Shown: in pieces, positions 1 through 12,002 of the stretch | How the letters are laid out: every line of letters begins with the position of its first letter | Numbering within the stretch: position 1 is the first letter of the stretch | From: Metellina segmentata | Lineage: Eukaryota; Arthropoda; Arachnida; Araneae; Tetragnathidae | Assembly (NCBI GenBank): GCA_947359465.1 | Contig: OX375877.1 | Location: forward strand, 67,806,698-67,870,697 | Length of the DNA stretch: 64,000 nt | Reading direction: 5' to 3' | Position numbers and translations under genes: made by a program | The notes under the pieces: generated by a model | Seen by the model: the letters and a program-made list of their open reading frames with translations, nothing else | Told to the model about the DNA's origin: nothing | Database searches by the model: none

Positions 1-2082
1 TTTAGACTTCAATTCTGCAGTTCTGTGTGTTTTTTAGACACAGATTTATGATAAAAAGTTGAATTTAAGCTCAAGGTATAACATAATAAATGGCTTTGAA
101 CATTTTGAAGCCAAAAAATGACACTTCTATTATGATTTATATTTTACTTATTTTTATGTGGCAGATTCCATTTAGAATGTTCCATCTAGATATAGAACAA
201 TCCATGTAAAATGAAAATGTAATTCCTAAATAAAGAACTTTGACTTCAACTACTGTTAACTAGAATGGGATGTTCTGAATGGAATATTTTATATAGGTCA
301 CACAGAAATATGTACAGTTAAAGAATAAATTAAAATACATTTAGTATATTAGACTTCTAGGAGTGCGTGCACAAATAAAATATAAATCAAACAGCCTCCA
401 TTGCCTTTACGATGAGAAGTTAGATTTTACTTTTATAAGACAGCTGTTATGGAATGTTGTAACAAGTGAAGTGCGATCGCAGCACCAGATGCATAGCTAT
501 AAACCTTAGAAATGTTAAAAGTGAGAACAAAAAACAGTTTCTTGCATGGTGCAATCATGAACACACCTGTTCCCTTTCCCCCTTGATATTTTTAATGTTT
601 GTGTCGACTTGTGAATGTAAATTTTATGTTCTAACTTCGAAATTAAACTTTTGTAAATGATTAGAGCGACTCATGTCCATTCCATAAGAATGTTTATTAA
701 ACATTTAATATTTTATCACTTTTATTTTATTTTACCGATTTTCACGCCTTTAAACAATAAAATACCCGCAAAAATCAAAGACGTAACCGAAAGAAAAAAA
801 AAAGGAATATCATCTGTAAATTTCCCTGCAATGCCAATCGTGAAGGGGGTCTCACGTGCTGATTATTACAGGTTCTAGTTTTAGTTAAAAGTGAAGTTGA
901 TTGGTGACCTAAGTGTCCAATGAGCCCTCCTTGGTGAACTTGTCCACAATGTCGTCCTCTCTAATGTAAATATGAGAAGGATAACAATATGTGTGTTGTC
1001 AGGTTCTACAGTTTCCTAAGTATTTCAATGTTAGTAATCCTTTCGACATTACGAGCATTGAAATGTCTTTGATTTTCAAAGCACTTGTACTGTCTTTTAC
1101 TCAAATGCAGAACTGAGCTACGAATATTTATTCAGATGTATGTATCAATGTATCTTTTTGTCTCATCTGTAGCAATTCTGATCTAAATGTAGAGCAGAAA
1201 CCCATATTTCTTATTAACTCAACGGAATCATTTGCATGTTTGGCTTTTATTGATAATGTTAATTGAAATGTAAAGTACTTAAATGGATGATTTAATTACC
1301 CGATAGGATTATTCAAGCGTGACGCAAGATACAGTTATTTTCACAAAGGAATGCCTAGATTTAGTGTTAGGTAAAAGGAGTTCAAGCCCAATAACATTTG
1401 AAAAGGACTGTCTGGGGCAATTCCTTGCGTTCTTGTTCAATATTTCAAAACTTTTTTTTTGTGGTGCTTTTATTTGAAATTTCAATACGTTCGAGAGAAT
1501 AAATGTCTTTTATAATATACTTTTCAAACAACCATGGCTTACGCTTCAATCGCGATGTGCTGGAATGCAAGTTTCTATTCAAAAAGAAAACAATTTAAAT
1601 GACAGGTGATTTTACCGACAGTATCTCGTGAATTGTAATACCTGTTCTGTGCAACTGCGTGATATTCTTCAAAATAATCTGCGTAGCTTAACGGATTATT
1701 GAAGTTCATATGAAAGCAATTGAATTGAAATATCCGAAGTTGAAATATGTGAAACAGACAATGCTTTAAACTTCGCATTACACGCACTGAAAAGCAAACA
1801 GAATACGTTCTGCTACAAAAATATAAAAATCCTCTTCAAATGTCAAACAACACTCTTATAGTTAGATATTTCTTAATTTTCAGGATTTCAAAGATATTTT
1901 ATGTTTTCCTCTTTTATATATATGGGTGTTTTGGATAATTGGTATTTCTGAAGTTGAGATTTCATGAAACAATCTATGTACTGAATATTTAAAGTAATAA
2001 ATACATTTACATTCTTTAATTTAAGTTATTTCTATCGAATAAAAGCAATGAAATTCAGTGTCAAAAATAATTTAAAGATTCC
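1..2082. other. AT-rich DNA, nothing recognised
   Basis: About 2 kb of AT-rich sequence. All open frames are under 75 codons, and none has a recognisable domain or sensible composition. No long tandem repeat or terminal inverted repeat stands out. It may be intronic or intergenic. Confidence 0.5.
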
Positions 2083-2093
2083 CAAATAAAGTA

Positions 2094-2415
2094 GGGTTGT
2101 GGTAATCCAGTTGGAAGAGAAACTGATTATCAATCGGGAGGTTGTGAGTTCGAAACTCAGTCCAACCAGACTGTCGTGTACAAGGGGGCTGGTGCACTCT
2201 AAATCTGTCGGGACCTTAAATGCCCTCACTATGGCGTGAGGTGGTAGTGTGAAGAGTGTTGTGCCTGCTCATGTGTTTACCTCTTCATCTGACTATGGTT
2301 CACAATTACTTATGGTTCACGTTGTCACTGGATCTTTCACTTAGGGATTGATCCTGGGCCACCGCCGGTAGCCTGTGTGTTGCTCCAGTGTGACGTAAAT
2401 TAACTACTTACCTAT
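2094..2415 (+). mobile_element. tRNA-headed SINE with 11-bp target duplication
   Basis: A 322-bp SINE flanked by perfect copies of CAAATAAAGTA at 2083-2093 and 2416-2426. The head resembles a tRNA with a D-arm-like GTTGGAAGAG and a B box-like GAGTTCGAAAC near 2150. The body (GGCTGGTGCACT, then a TTCATCTGACTATGGTTC stretch, then GGGATTGATCCTGGGCC) is shared with the other SINEs at 18571, 34858, 48152 and 54510. The 3' end is GTGACGTAAATTAACTACTTACC. It belongs to the head type that has a GTAGCTCAGTTGG-like start. Confidence 0.85.
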
Positions 2416-2426
2416 CAAATAAAGTA

Positions 2427-3280
2427 ACATTTTAAAGCTCGTAAGTCTTGAAAATTTTATGATATCTCTCTTTATGTGAGAAAAATTGTTTAAATGATGT
2501 AACTATTTCATCGCTTTAACAACTTTCAAAAATATCATTAAGTTTTTGCTTACCTATATAAGTACACAAATTCTTGAAAATAGTATTAAACGGTAGAGGC
2601 ATTCTTCCCAGTTTTTTAAAATTATAATAGTTTTTATTGGACTGCAATAAAGCATATTAATTATTAAGATATTAGAATTGGTACTTAACTAAATGAACAT
2701 CCTATATTTCAACAAAAGTAATGAGCATAAATAAAGTAATAAAAGTAACTTTTTTCTGCCACCATTTTATTTTTCTAAAATCTTTCGGTTGGAAAAAAAT
2801 TACTCGATGTATTCAAATGGGGCTGTTAAGAGCACACATAAAATTTCGATACTACTTTTTTTAACATCTCCATCGATAAATTATTTTTTTTCTATACAAA
2901 TGTTTATTCAACCACTTGTAGTTTAAAAAATAATTATTGCTTTTTCAAAGTAAAGTGAAATAATCTCTTAGCTCGAATAAAAACCGATTTTCATTAGGAA
3001 ATAATGTGTTTTCCAATATAATTTTTTAAGAAATCGCATTTTAAGCTTAATTGTAATTCAGACCACTCTTCAAGATGGTTGTTTGAAAATAATGTTAAGG
3101 TTGAACAGTAAGACCTGCCTTTAAAAATTAATACATTTGTTGTAATTTTTTGCAATGCTGGAAAAAAAATGATTTTTAAAGTTGATATTCTCGTAATGTT
3201 TCAAGTCGCGTGGAATCTTTAAAAGCTATTACAGTGGAATATAGTTATCTTAAAAAAATGACAGGTTCCAATTTTATAAT
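2427..3280. other. AT-rich DNA, nothing recognised
   Basis: Very AT-rich sequence with many homopolymer runs. No open frame of note and no repeat boundaries are visible. Confidence 0.5.
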
Positions 3281-3755
3281 GTAGCCATTGGCCGTTTTGG
3301 AGTTTATCACCTAGTTGATGTTCTGGAAACAAATAGGGAACGACCCAAAAGAATATGTAACGATACAAGAGAATCTTGAATTGGTTGGTAATGGTAATAG
3401 TAACCTTTCGCTCTAGACGTCAACACCTTAACCTCAGGATTGACGGAATTCATGCTGATATATGCAGATTCAGTACGTTGAAAAATATTTACCCCACTCT
3501 CCAAAAAAATTTGTGTAGCCATTGGTCGCTTTGGATTTTATCATAAAGTTGATGTTCTGGAAACAAATAGGGAACCACCTAAAAGAATATGTAACGATAC
3601 AAGAGAATCTAGAATTAGTCGGAGAAAAATTTGTATAGCCATTGGTGGCTTTGAAGTTTATCACGAAATTGATGTTCTGGAAACAAATAGGGAATCACCC
3701 AAAAGAATATGTAACGATACAAGAGAATCTTGAATTGGTTGGAGAAAAATTTGTA
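3281..3755 (+). repeat. 120-bp tandem repeat, codon-length period
   Basis: Three copies of one segment start near 3281, 3515 and 3635. Copies two and three lie exactly 120 bp apart (40 codons), so the reading frame is kept. Each copy carries GATGTTCTGGAAACAAATAG and AAAGAATATGTAACGATACA. Between copies one and two about 114 bp of other sequence intervenes (roughly 3390-3505), including a short stretch like an inverted SINE head (GACGTCAACACCTTAACCTC). In frame +3 the third copy reads NHPKEYVTIQENLELVGEKF, interrupted in earlier copies by stops. No family was recognised. Confidence 0.75.
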
Positions 3756-3854
3756 AAGACAAAAACACAAGAGAAAACAATCTTGAAAATACATAAGAAA
3801 AAAATAATTGAAAGTGACAAAAAGAATAAATGTAAAAAATGTAGCAAAAAATAG
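3733..3854 (+). pseudogene. possible C2H2 zinc-finger debris
   Basis: The frame running out of the third 120-bp repeat reads TILKIHKKKI followed by a KCKKCSKK ending. This looks like the end of one Kruppel-type finger, a linker and the first cysteine pair of the next, and then a stop. Only half a finger can be seen and the composition is lysine-rich, so it could be chance in A-rich DNA. No start codon or promoter is evident. Confidence 0.2.
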
Positions 3855-3855
3855 A

Positions 3856-4577
3856 CTCGTTTCGAAAAATTGTAAGCAGAAAAAATACAATAGTCCTCAT
3901 CAATAGTTTTATAAAGAGTTCCTTTTGTCTTACAGTTTTAATTAGAATTCGGTGTTCAGTAAAAGAGAGCCGTTTATAGTAATTTTCCAAACATTTTTCA
4001 CCCCGAACCATGAACTTTCGGCATGAATATTTATGTGACTCAACATGAGCCTCAATCAGACTTGACGAACAAATAAAGAACGTCTTGCTTAAAATGTGTT
4101 CCTCCTAAACTTTGGTTTATCATCTGCTTCCTAGAAATTTCCATTCACTTTCTCGCCGAAAGACATGCCGCAGAGACGATACACAACACGCTTTGCGTTT
4201 GATGTGCACAGCTATGAAACTTTAATTACACTTTCGCTACCAACCGCTTGCAATGATAGATGAAATGTAAGTTTTCACCAAAAAGGTTGGCTTCGCTTAG
4301 GGATAGAAATGACGTTTTATTCAATGCCAAGGGCTGCTTTTTCTGGAGCTACGTATCTTGTTGGAAGTTGTCAGTTGGGGAAAATAAAACTACTTCCCAT
4401 CTAATTCTGACCATATGTTTGATTAATCCACAAGAGGTCGTGGTTATAACTTCGAATACGAGTGTAGAACATACGGCCTGAGGTCTGTTCTCATCCGGCC
4501 CACTCACAACATGCGTGTGCTCGGGATTGCATTTATTAACTCTAGATTACACCAGAGAAAATTTTATTTTCTATCTT
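3856..4577. other. no recognised gene
   Basis: The stretch has a somewhat higher GC content around 4000-4250 and 4430-4540. Open frames are short; the longest is 73 codons at 4260-4481 and resembles nothing known. No element boundaries were found. Confidence 0.4.
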
Positions 4578-5369
4578 TCTATTTATAATAGAAATTTATA
4601 TTATGAAAAAAAAAAAAAAATTGCGGTCTTTTTCAGTTTTATTCGCTTTGTGATAGGTAGATAGCGAGTTACGTGGAAGCGAGTGTTGTGGTTCAACGGA
4701 CTAATTACTTTGGAGCACGCGCATACGATAAACGGTTATATTTTTTAATTCATTCATTCATAAAGTTTGAGAGTACGCGCTACAAAGTTTGCAATGTTTT
4801 CAGAAGAACCAGCAAATTCGGTCTCCGTTTCCATAGCAACAGTCAAATATGGAAATAAAATGTTCTATTACAACACGGATCAGCTGAAACATTTAAAATT
4901 ATGATGAGATTTCCACTGAATTTTAGCAAAATGTTATTTATTTAACAATTTTTTTTTTTTTTAATGTGAAAATGAAATATTTTGTTCTTGACATTTTAAA
5001 AAAACATTTTGTTTTTATTTACCGTATATTTCTGTGTATAAGCCGATAATTTTTATAACGTTTTCTAAAGCTAAAGTACGGGAGTCGGCTTATATACGGA
5101 TCCGTTAATCTCGAAAAAAAAAGTAGGTAATTTTTCGTTACTCGGGCGCATGCGATAGATAACGCAATGGTAAGGGAAGGGAACCTTCAATTGAAGTCGT
5201 ACTAGAGGTCCGAAATCAATCCAGCAGCGATCTAAATGGGAATGGATTGTGAAGCAATCCCCTCCAACTCATTCTTGAAAAGTATAGTTCGAGAAGCGAA
5301 CTAAATATAATTGCGTAGCAATCATCGGGGGTTGATGAGCGATAGCGAGCAGGGGGCGGAGACCCCTAG
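4578..5369 (+). mobile_element. non-autonomous Helitron, copy 1
   Basis: About 790 bp that match a second copy at 37569-38335 over their whole length. The 3' end has the Helitron form: a GC-rich hairpin (AGGGGGCGGAGACCCCT, one mismatch here) ending in CTAG and followed by T. Upstream of it are two further small hairpins, AGTTCG-AGAA-GCGAACT and ATTGC-GTA-GCAAT. The 5' end is degenerate (TCTATTTATAAT followed by an A run) compared with TCTATATAATATTAAAA in copy 2. No Rep or helicase coding sequence is present, so mobilisation would have to be in trans. Confidence 0.65.
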
Positions 5370-5399
5370 TTGAGTCAAAGGACTAAAATTTATTTAATA

Positions 5400-6330
5400 T
5401 TCGTTTCAGATAGTCTTATAAAATTTATTCCTCTAACTTTTTCTAGAATCCTTGATTTTACCAGCTTTGTAACACACAAATTACCGTACATACAAGCCAA
5501 ACTCTTAGCATTCTTAAAAGTTAAGAATGCTTTCTTTAGAATTTCTCTAAAATTCAGATTCATAAGGGTTTGATACAACTTCTAATTCGCACGGTTCTTA
5601 AATGAATTTCAAAAGGTTCTCTTACCTGTCAGACGAGAAAGACAATCTAGGTTTTATACTTTTTAACCTTTATTTGACAGAAACACAACATCACAAACAA
5701 CGTCAAAGACAACACAAAGAAACACGGAATACTAATCATGGCGTCACATTTCTCACACAAGCAGTACTAACTGAAGCTTCAATATCTATCTCACGTCAGA
5801 GTGCACGCAGCGCCCTCTGTTCAGCATTTGAGTTTAAACAGGGTTCGCTGATGTTACTACAGAGCAAAAAAGATTCCTCAAAATTTTCGTAAGTTATCGT
5901 ACAGTAGGATACGTTTTACTAGTCTAGTCTTGAAGAAGTCCTGGTATAACCAACTTTTGTATGACAGAAATGAACGTAGAGACAAATCGAACTCAAAGAT
6001 TTCGTAAAAATTAAACATAATTCCTTACGATAAAATAATTTTGATAAAATAATCAGACTCATTTGGATTCTCTGATGATCCACAGAATAAAATATCTCAG
6101 AATTTCCTTAATCATAGTATTGCAAAATTTCGTTGAAAATTCTGCTAGAATTCTTGGTATAACCAACTTATGTGTGACAGAAATGACACCGTACAGAAAC
6201 AAACCACTCTCATAGATTCTGTGAAAGCTAAGTATAATTCATTTAGAATTATAAGAAAATTCAGAATCATAAGGATTCTCTGATGATTCTACAAAATAGA
6301 AGCGATTTCTTAGAATTCGTATTCATCTAT
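5400..6330 (+). repeat. diverged ~213-bp repeat, three units
   Basis: Units begin near 5940 and 6153, sharing TGGTATAACCAACTT, GACAGAAATGA and GGATTCTCTGATGAT. A more diverged unit lies at about 5440-5570 (AGAATCCTTGATTTTACCAG to AAATTCAGATTCATAAGGGT). The 5600-5900 interval between units is not repetitive and holds a 96-codon frame that I do not recognise. The copies differ at many positions, so the array looks old. Confidence 0.5.
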
Positions 6331-6337
6331 ATATATA

Positions 6338-7744
6338 CACTCATCGCCATAAAAATTTGCGCACCAAGAAAAAGTCGTCAAAAGGAACCGAAATTTTACA
6401 TACGTAAGTACTACTTTGATATAAGTAAGTGATTAGAAAATCAAAGAAAAATAATAATTTTTACTGAAGAAAAAAGTACAAATGAACGGAAGTTTTAGTA
6501 CTCTGTTGGACCCCCTCTAGCGCGAATGCACGATGCGATACGAGCGGGCATTGAGGCATATAAGTTCCGCATGATGTCCTGAGACATCTCGTTCAACAAT
6601 TGCTGTAAACGCGATTCTAGTTTGACCAAACTCGTAGGGTGTCCAACTTGCTTTCCCAAATGATGCCAGATATGATCGATTGGTGACAAATATGGGGATC
6701 GAGCAGGCCAGGGAAGGGTGGTAATGTGGCGGAGGCAGTCTTGTGACATCCTTGCTGTGTGTGGCCGAACATTGTCTTGTTGAAAAACGGCTCCTGGGAG
6801 CCCTGCCATGAGTGGCATCACATGTGGCTGAAGGATGTCATGGACATACCGCTGGGCTGTCATTATGCCTTGGATCAATATTAGGGGTGACCGTGTATCG
6901 TAAGCAATATCATCACACCAGCTGTGGGAGCGGTGTTTCTCTGTAAAGCGAAGGCAGGATTGAGGCGTTGACCACGGGGCCTCCACACACGAACACGATT
7001 ATCATCACTCCTCAAATTTAATCTAGATTCGTCGCTGAAGACGATCTGGTTCCATTCCGTTGCAGTCCAATCCCGTCGTGCACGACACCCCTCCAAACGG
7101 AGGCGTCGGTGGGTGGGTGTCATTAGCAGCACACGTAATGGGCGCCGCGATACCAGATGTCCTTCAGCCAGGCGCCTTGCGATGGTCCTGGAAGACACAG
7201 GGGCCCGTAGTGAAGGTGCTGCCTGTATCTGGATAGCGGCCAATGAGGCAGTTGGCTCTACGCGTGCGTTTCGTATGATGTGACGTTCTTCTCGACGACT
7301 GGTCTGTCGAGGGCGTCCTGAGCCTGGTCGCAGTGTAAATTACGTCTCTTCTATCCACTGGTCCCAACACTTCCTCACAGTAAAATAAGAACGGCCTACT
7401 TGACGAGCTACTCGCCGAGCTGACCACTCAGCTACCATCATCCCGATGATTCTTCCCCTCTCGAACTCAGACAGCTGCTCATATTGTCTTGGATGGTGGC
7501 ATAATGGCATGTCTATCTCAGCGTTTCCTTTGTAAAAGATTAAGTACACTCAAACGAGCTCCGCTTACCTGTTTTATATTCCAAGGAGAACGAAGTTCAA
7601 CGCCCTCTAGTGGCATTACGCAATGCACAATCACGCTGCATTTCTAATCATTTGCATATCTGGACGACATGTACCTACGACATGTAAGTTTCGTTACGAT
7701 CCCACAATTATTTCTTGGTGCGCAAATTTTTATGGCAATGAGTG
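6338..7744 (-). mobile_element. Tc1-like transposon, near full length
   Basis: A 1407-bp element. Its terminal inverted repeats begin CACTCATCGCCATAAAAATT on the left and CACTCATTGCCATAAAAATT on the right, and continue with TTGCGCACCAAGAAA. It sits between TA dinucleotides (6336-6337 and 7745-7746), the standard Tc1/mariner target. One decayed transposase lies inside on the minus strand. The TIRs are about 35 bp with only a mismatch or two, so the termini are better preserved than the gene. Confidence 0.92.
6495..7510 (-). pseudogene. Tc1-like transposase, frameshifted
   Basis: Decayed DDE-type transposase that would cut and paste this element. The start is taken at ATG 7510 (MPLCHHPRQYEQLSEFERGR), where the N-terminal helix-turn-helix matches the MPRRR-type start of the copies at 19313 and 58812. 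The total span of about 339 codons is normal for the family. Domains in order: paired-like HTH; the first catalytic aspartate in IVFSDESRLNL; the second in FQQDNVRPHTA; then LPWPARSPYLSPIDHIWHHL, where the usual third acidic residue glutamate is aspartate. The sequence passes through three reading frames, with breaks near 7340 (stop), 7240 and 6980-6880. It cannot make a full protein. Confidence 0.9.
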
Positions 7745-7746
7745 TA

Positions 7747-8623
<877 letters not shown>

Positions 8624-8725
8624 GTTATGATTCGTCATCTGTCTCTCCATATTACAACTGATTTTATCAAATTTTAATTCAGAGAGTTGCTTCTAAAGCA
8701 TGAATATGAAGTTACTTTTATATAA

Positions 8726-10260
8726 CTAGGGGGCTCCGCCCCCTGCTCGCTTACGCTCGCCAACCCCCGGGCAATCCCATTTGGTTTGCTTCGCAAACCA
8801 ACACTCCTTTCACAGATGTCATTTGGTTTGCTTCGCAAACCAACATTCCTTTCACAGAGTGAAACTATCTGAATAATTCGTATTATGCTGATTTCACTTT
8901 CCGGTACATGACGTCACAGCGAGGGCTTCGCGCCCTGCTCGCTTACGCTCGCCGACCCCGGGGATTGCTACGCAATCCCGTTTGGTTTGCTTTCTCAAAC
9001 CAATACTTCTTTCGCAATTGATTTCACTTTTTTTTGCTTTAACACTTAATGCACCCTAAACTAATAGCCGCATCAGTAAAAAATCTTCTGTATCTTGTTC
9101 CCTGTACAATTTTAAGTAAACAGTGTTAATATCAAAACTTTACGATTGTACTTTGTCGGTAAACTGTCTTGAGAACAGAGGGAAAAAAGCGAGCCTTTTT
9201 CCTCGCCAAATAAAAAGAAATCGTTTTTATGGCAATTGTTGCTACGATAAATTTGATATCTGGCAAACCCGATAGTAGGAAATGCAACCCACTGCTGTTT
9301 GCGGAACCAGCTATGCGAACTGAAAAATACGAAATTTGTGTCACCAACTTTTGATTGCATCGAATTTATTTATGAACCAATTTTAAAAATAATTGTACCG
9401 TAAGAAAGAGTACATTGTGAGGTATACTGCAATATTTTTAAAATTAAAAACTAACAGTAATACTATATAGATATAACCATTTTAGTTTTGTATCGGAAGT
9501 TACGATCTGTGAAAGTTCCGAAAATTGTATGACCTACTTTTAATTGCATCGATTTTGTTTATTAACCAATTTGAAAAATAATTGTACCATAAGAAAGAGT
9601 GTAATGTAGTGTATTCAGTGATGTTCTCAAATTTAAAAAATAATGGTTTTTGCCGTAGACATAACGGTTTTAACAAAACGTAGCGAAAATATCCGAAGAT
9701 TCCGAATTTTGTATCACGAACTTTTGATCGCATCCAATTTAATTATTAACCGATTTCAAAAATAATAGTACCGTAAGAAAGAGTATATTCTGAGGTATAC
9801 TGCGATATTTTAAAAATTAAAAACTAATAGTAATTAGATATAGATACGGCAGTTTAAAAAAAAGTAACAAAAATGTCCCGATTTTTCCCGAATTTCAAAA
9901 AAATATTATCAAGAACCACATTTAAATTTCAAAAAAAACTCGACGAGCTGCAAAAATTTACGTTGAGAGGTACTCTTAAAAAAAACTCACGACTAAAGAC
10001 TGAAATTTTGAATGTGTTTTGCTCACTCGCGGAAGAAATTTCACTTCTTCAACTTTAACACTTAATAAAACCTAAACTAATAGCCGCATCGGAAAAAAAT
10101 CTTAATAATTATCCAGGGAATACGATGAAGAACAAAGCATGTTAATTTCATATTTTTCCGATCAGTACTTTCTCGGGAAACCGTCTAAGAATGGAGCTAA
10201 ACAACAAAAATTTCAATTCTGCGGCGGCGGCGGCGGTAACTTTTTTTTAATATAGAGAGA
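8726..10260 (-). mobile_element. non-autonomous Helitron with internal repeats
   Basis: Read on the minus strand, the element starts TCTCTCTATATTAAAAAAAA next to a host A, and ends in the hairpin GGGGGCGGAGCCCCC then CTAG next to a host T. This is the Helitron insertion pattern, with no target duplication. A GC-rich (CGC)n stretch follows the 5' end (10221-10235). Behind the 3' end is a series of hairpins: GCGAGCGTAAGCGAGC, GGATTG..CAATCC and GGTTTGC-TTC-GCAAACC. A second 3'-end-like block lies inside at 8915-9005. There is no coding region. Related copies are at 12003, 53229 and 60312, with a 161-bp version at 42939. Confidence 0.78.
9340..9870 (-). repeat. internal ~187-bp repeats of the Helitron
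   Basis: Inside the Helitron three units carry ACTTTTGATTGCATCGAATT or close variants (near 9342, 9532 and 9716), each followed by AATAATTGTACCGTAAGAAA. Periods are about 190 and 184 bp. Sister copies have one unit (12485 and 60930 regions) or two (53850-54060), so the unit number varies between family members. Confidence 0.75.
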
Positions 10261-10261
10261 T

Positions 10262-10730
10262 TTCTCCATGTGAAATTACTTTTATGTATTTAAATGTGTT
10301 TTATCGTTTGGAAATAAAAATAAATTAGAAATCTTTTGCCGTTTCTACTCAGACGGGTTTCTATTCAGTAGACTGCATAGAATCTTCTAATGAGTTATAA
10401 ATTTAATTTTTTACTACACCGTAATATAGTTAGAGAAAACAGACCTCCAAAGTCGGTTAAGATAGTTCAGGGGAAGGTTTTCTTGAGGGAAATAATCTGT
10501 GATTGTGTGTGGTTAGAGAAGACACACCTTTAGAGCCGGTAAAGATGGTTCAGGGAAAGGTTACCAGAACTTCTTTTTTGAAGATAACATGTCCTCTTTT
10601 CCCGCTCAGATCATTTTTGCACTCTTTATTTTAAGTCCTATTTTGTCTTCTTTTATCGATTGTTTTCTTATGTCCACTTTTTTCGGTTGTTCACTTCCCA
10701 TTTCGAACTTTACGTACTAATATATTCACA
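10262..10730. other. no recognised gene
   Basis: Sits between two Helitron-type insertions. A short diverged direct repeat occurs at about 10435-10475 and 10503-10562 (GGTTAAGATAGTTCAGGG and GGTAAAGATGGTTCAGGG). Nothing else is recognised. Confidence 0.4.
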
Positions 10731-11568
10731 TCTATATATATAAAACACTAACGTGCGTGGACCCAAATTCGACGTTATTTGTATATCGTGGAATGGCAAC
10801 AATCAATGTAAATAAAATAACCCATATATTTTGAATTCTTGCTGTTTTCAAATAGCCGAGGTCAATTTCTATGCAAAATAAGGAATTAAATTGTAATATT
10901 TATGTTTGAACTGATTTTTTTTATTTCTTCCTTTGATGTAAAAGTAATTTAAACGTAATTTTGCTACCCTGTATCTGGCCACGTCAGAATTAATGTTTTC
11001 TTTTTTAATTTGATTTAGAATTCCGTGTTTGGGTATTTGAGTTGACAGCGAGATGTTGCGGACATATTAGAGGATTCCCAAGTATTATAAATATGTGTTC
11101 TTTTTGTTAATAAATCGTTATTGTCTTTGTCAATATCGTTGAAAGTCTTTTGTCGCATTATTCTATTTCACAATATATTCAGGAAGTCGAAATTCAACAC
11201 ATTTGAATAGATACGTACGTGTTTTTATTTTCAGAATTTTGCATTTTTTCAAGAATAGTAATTTTATTTTGGTTTGCATTATGTGTTCCGGTATATTACC
11301 TATTGCAGAATTATTATTTAGAGTTATAATTTAACGATATGTCTATTTCCTGCAAAATATCACTAGACATGGGTAATTTTGTAGCGGTATATGTATATTT
11401 CGACCGATTTTACTTAAATATTTGATTGAATACGCAATGATGTGAAGAATTGTTTCATAAAAATAAATAAAATGAACAAATCAAAGCATGTTTAATTACG
11501 GTGTGTAAAAATTAAAAAAAAAAGCACTATTACACACCGCCGAGCGCTAGCCGGCGCAGCCCGGCTAG
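10731..11568 (+). mobile_element. probable non-autonomous Helitron, second type
   Basis: Starts TCTATATATATAAAACACTA after a host A and ends AGCCGG-CGCAGC-CCGGCT followed by AG, making the CTAG terminus, next to a host T. The terminal hairpin and A/T insertion site fit a Helitron of 838 bp. Unlike the family at 8726 it lacks the hairpin series. No coding sequence is seen. No second copy in this window confirms the ends, so the 5' boundary is less certain. Confidence 0.55.
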
Positions 11569-11569
11569 T

Positions 11570-12002
11570 TACCTACTATATTGCTATAGTTCAACCTCCA
11601 ATCTTCGTACCTAAATCGTTCACGCATGTTTGAAAACATAAAAAAGTGAACAATCTAATTGTAAACATCTTTGATTTTATAAATATTTACATTGAGATTT
11701 GAATATATATTAATAATAAGTTTTTATAAATTTAATGTAGAAACCAATCGTTTTCTCTCTAATTTTTTTTGAAAATACATAAGTAATATGTTCAGCAGAT
11801 GTTCTTTCAGTTAGGAGTAAATACGTATGTTCAAGATTCATCAAAAATTATCTTTTTAATACATACCTAGCAAATTATACACGAAATGCGTTCTTTTCGT
11901 GTCCTCTTTTTAAAAATAACTCTACTAAATGCTTTTCTGGCAAGCCTAGATCAGGGAAAGTTTCCCTCTTTGCAGAAACGCTTTCTTTTATATATATTTA
12001 TA
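11570..12002. other. AT-rich DNA, nothing recognised
   Basis: Low-complexity AT-rich spacer between Helitron-type insertions, without notable open frames or repeats. Confidence 0.45.

Noticed and set aside
3615..4011. Minus-strand frames of 91 and 116 codons
   Set aside because: Phe/Leu-rich antisense of the A-rich 120-bp repeat and downstream sequence; hydrophobicity here reflects T-rich DNA.
8726..10260. Autonomous Helitron
   Set aside because: No Rep or helicase motifs are present in any frame; only termini and internal repeats.
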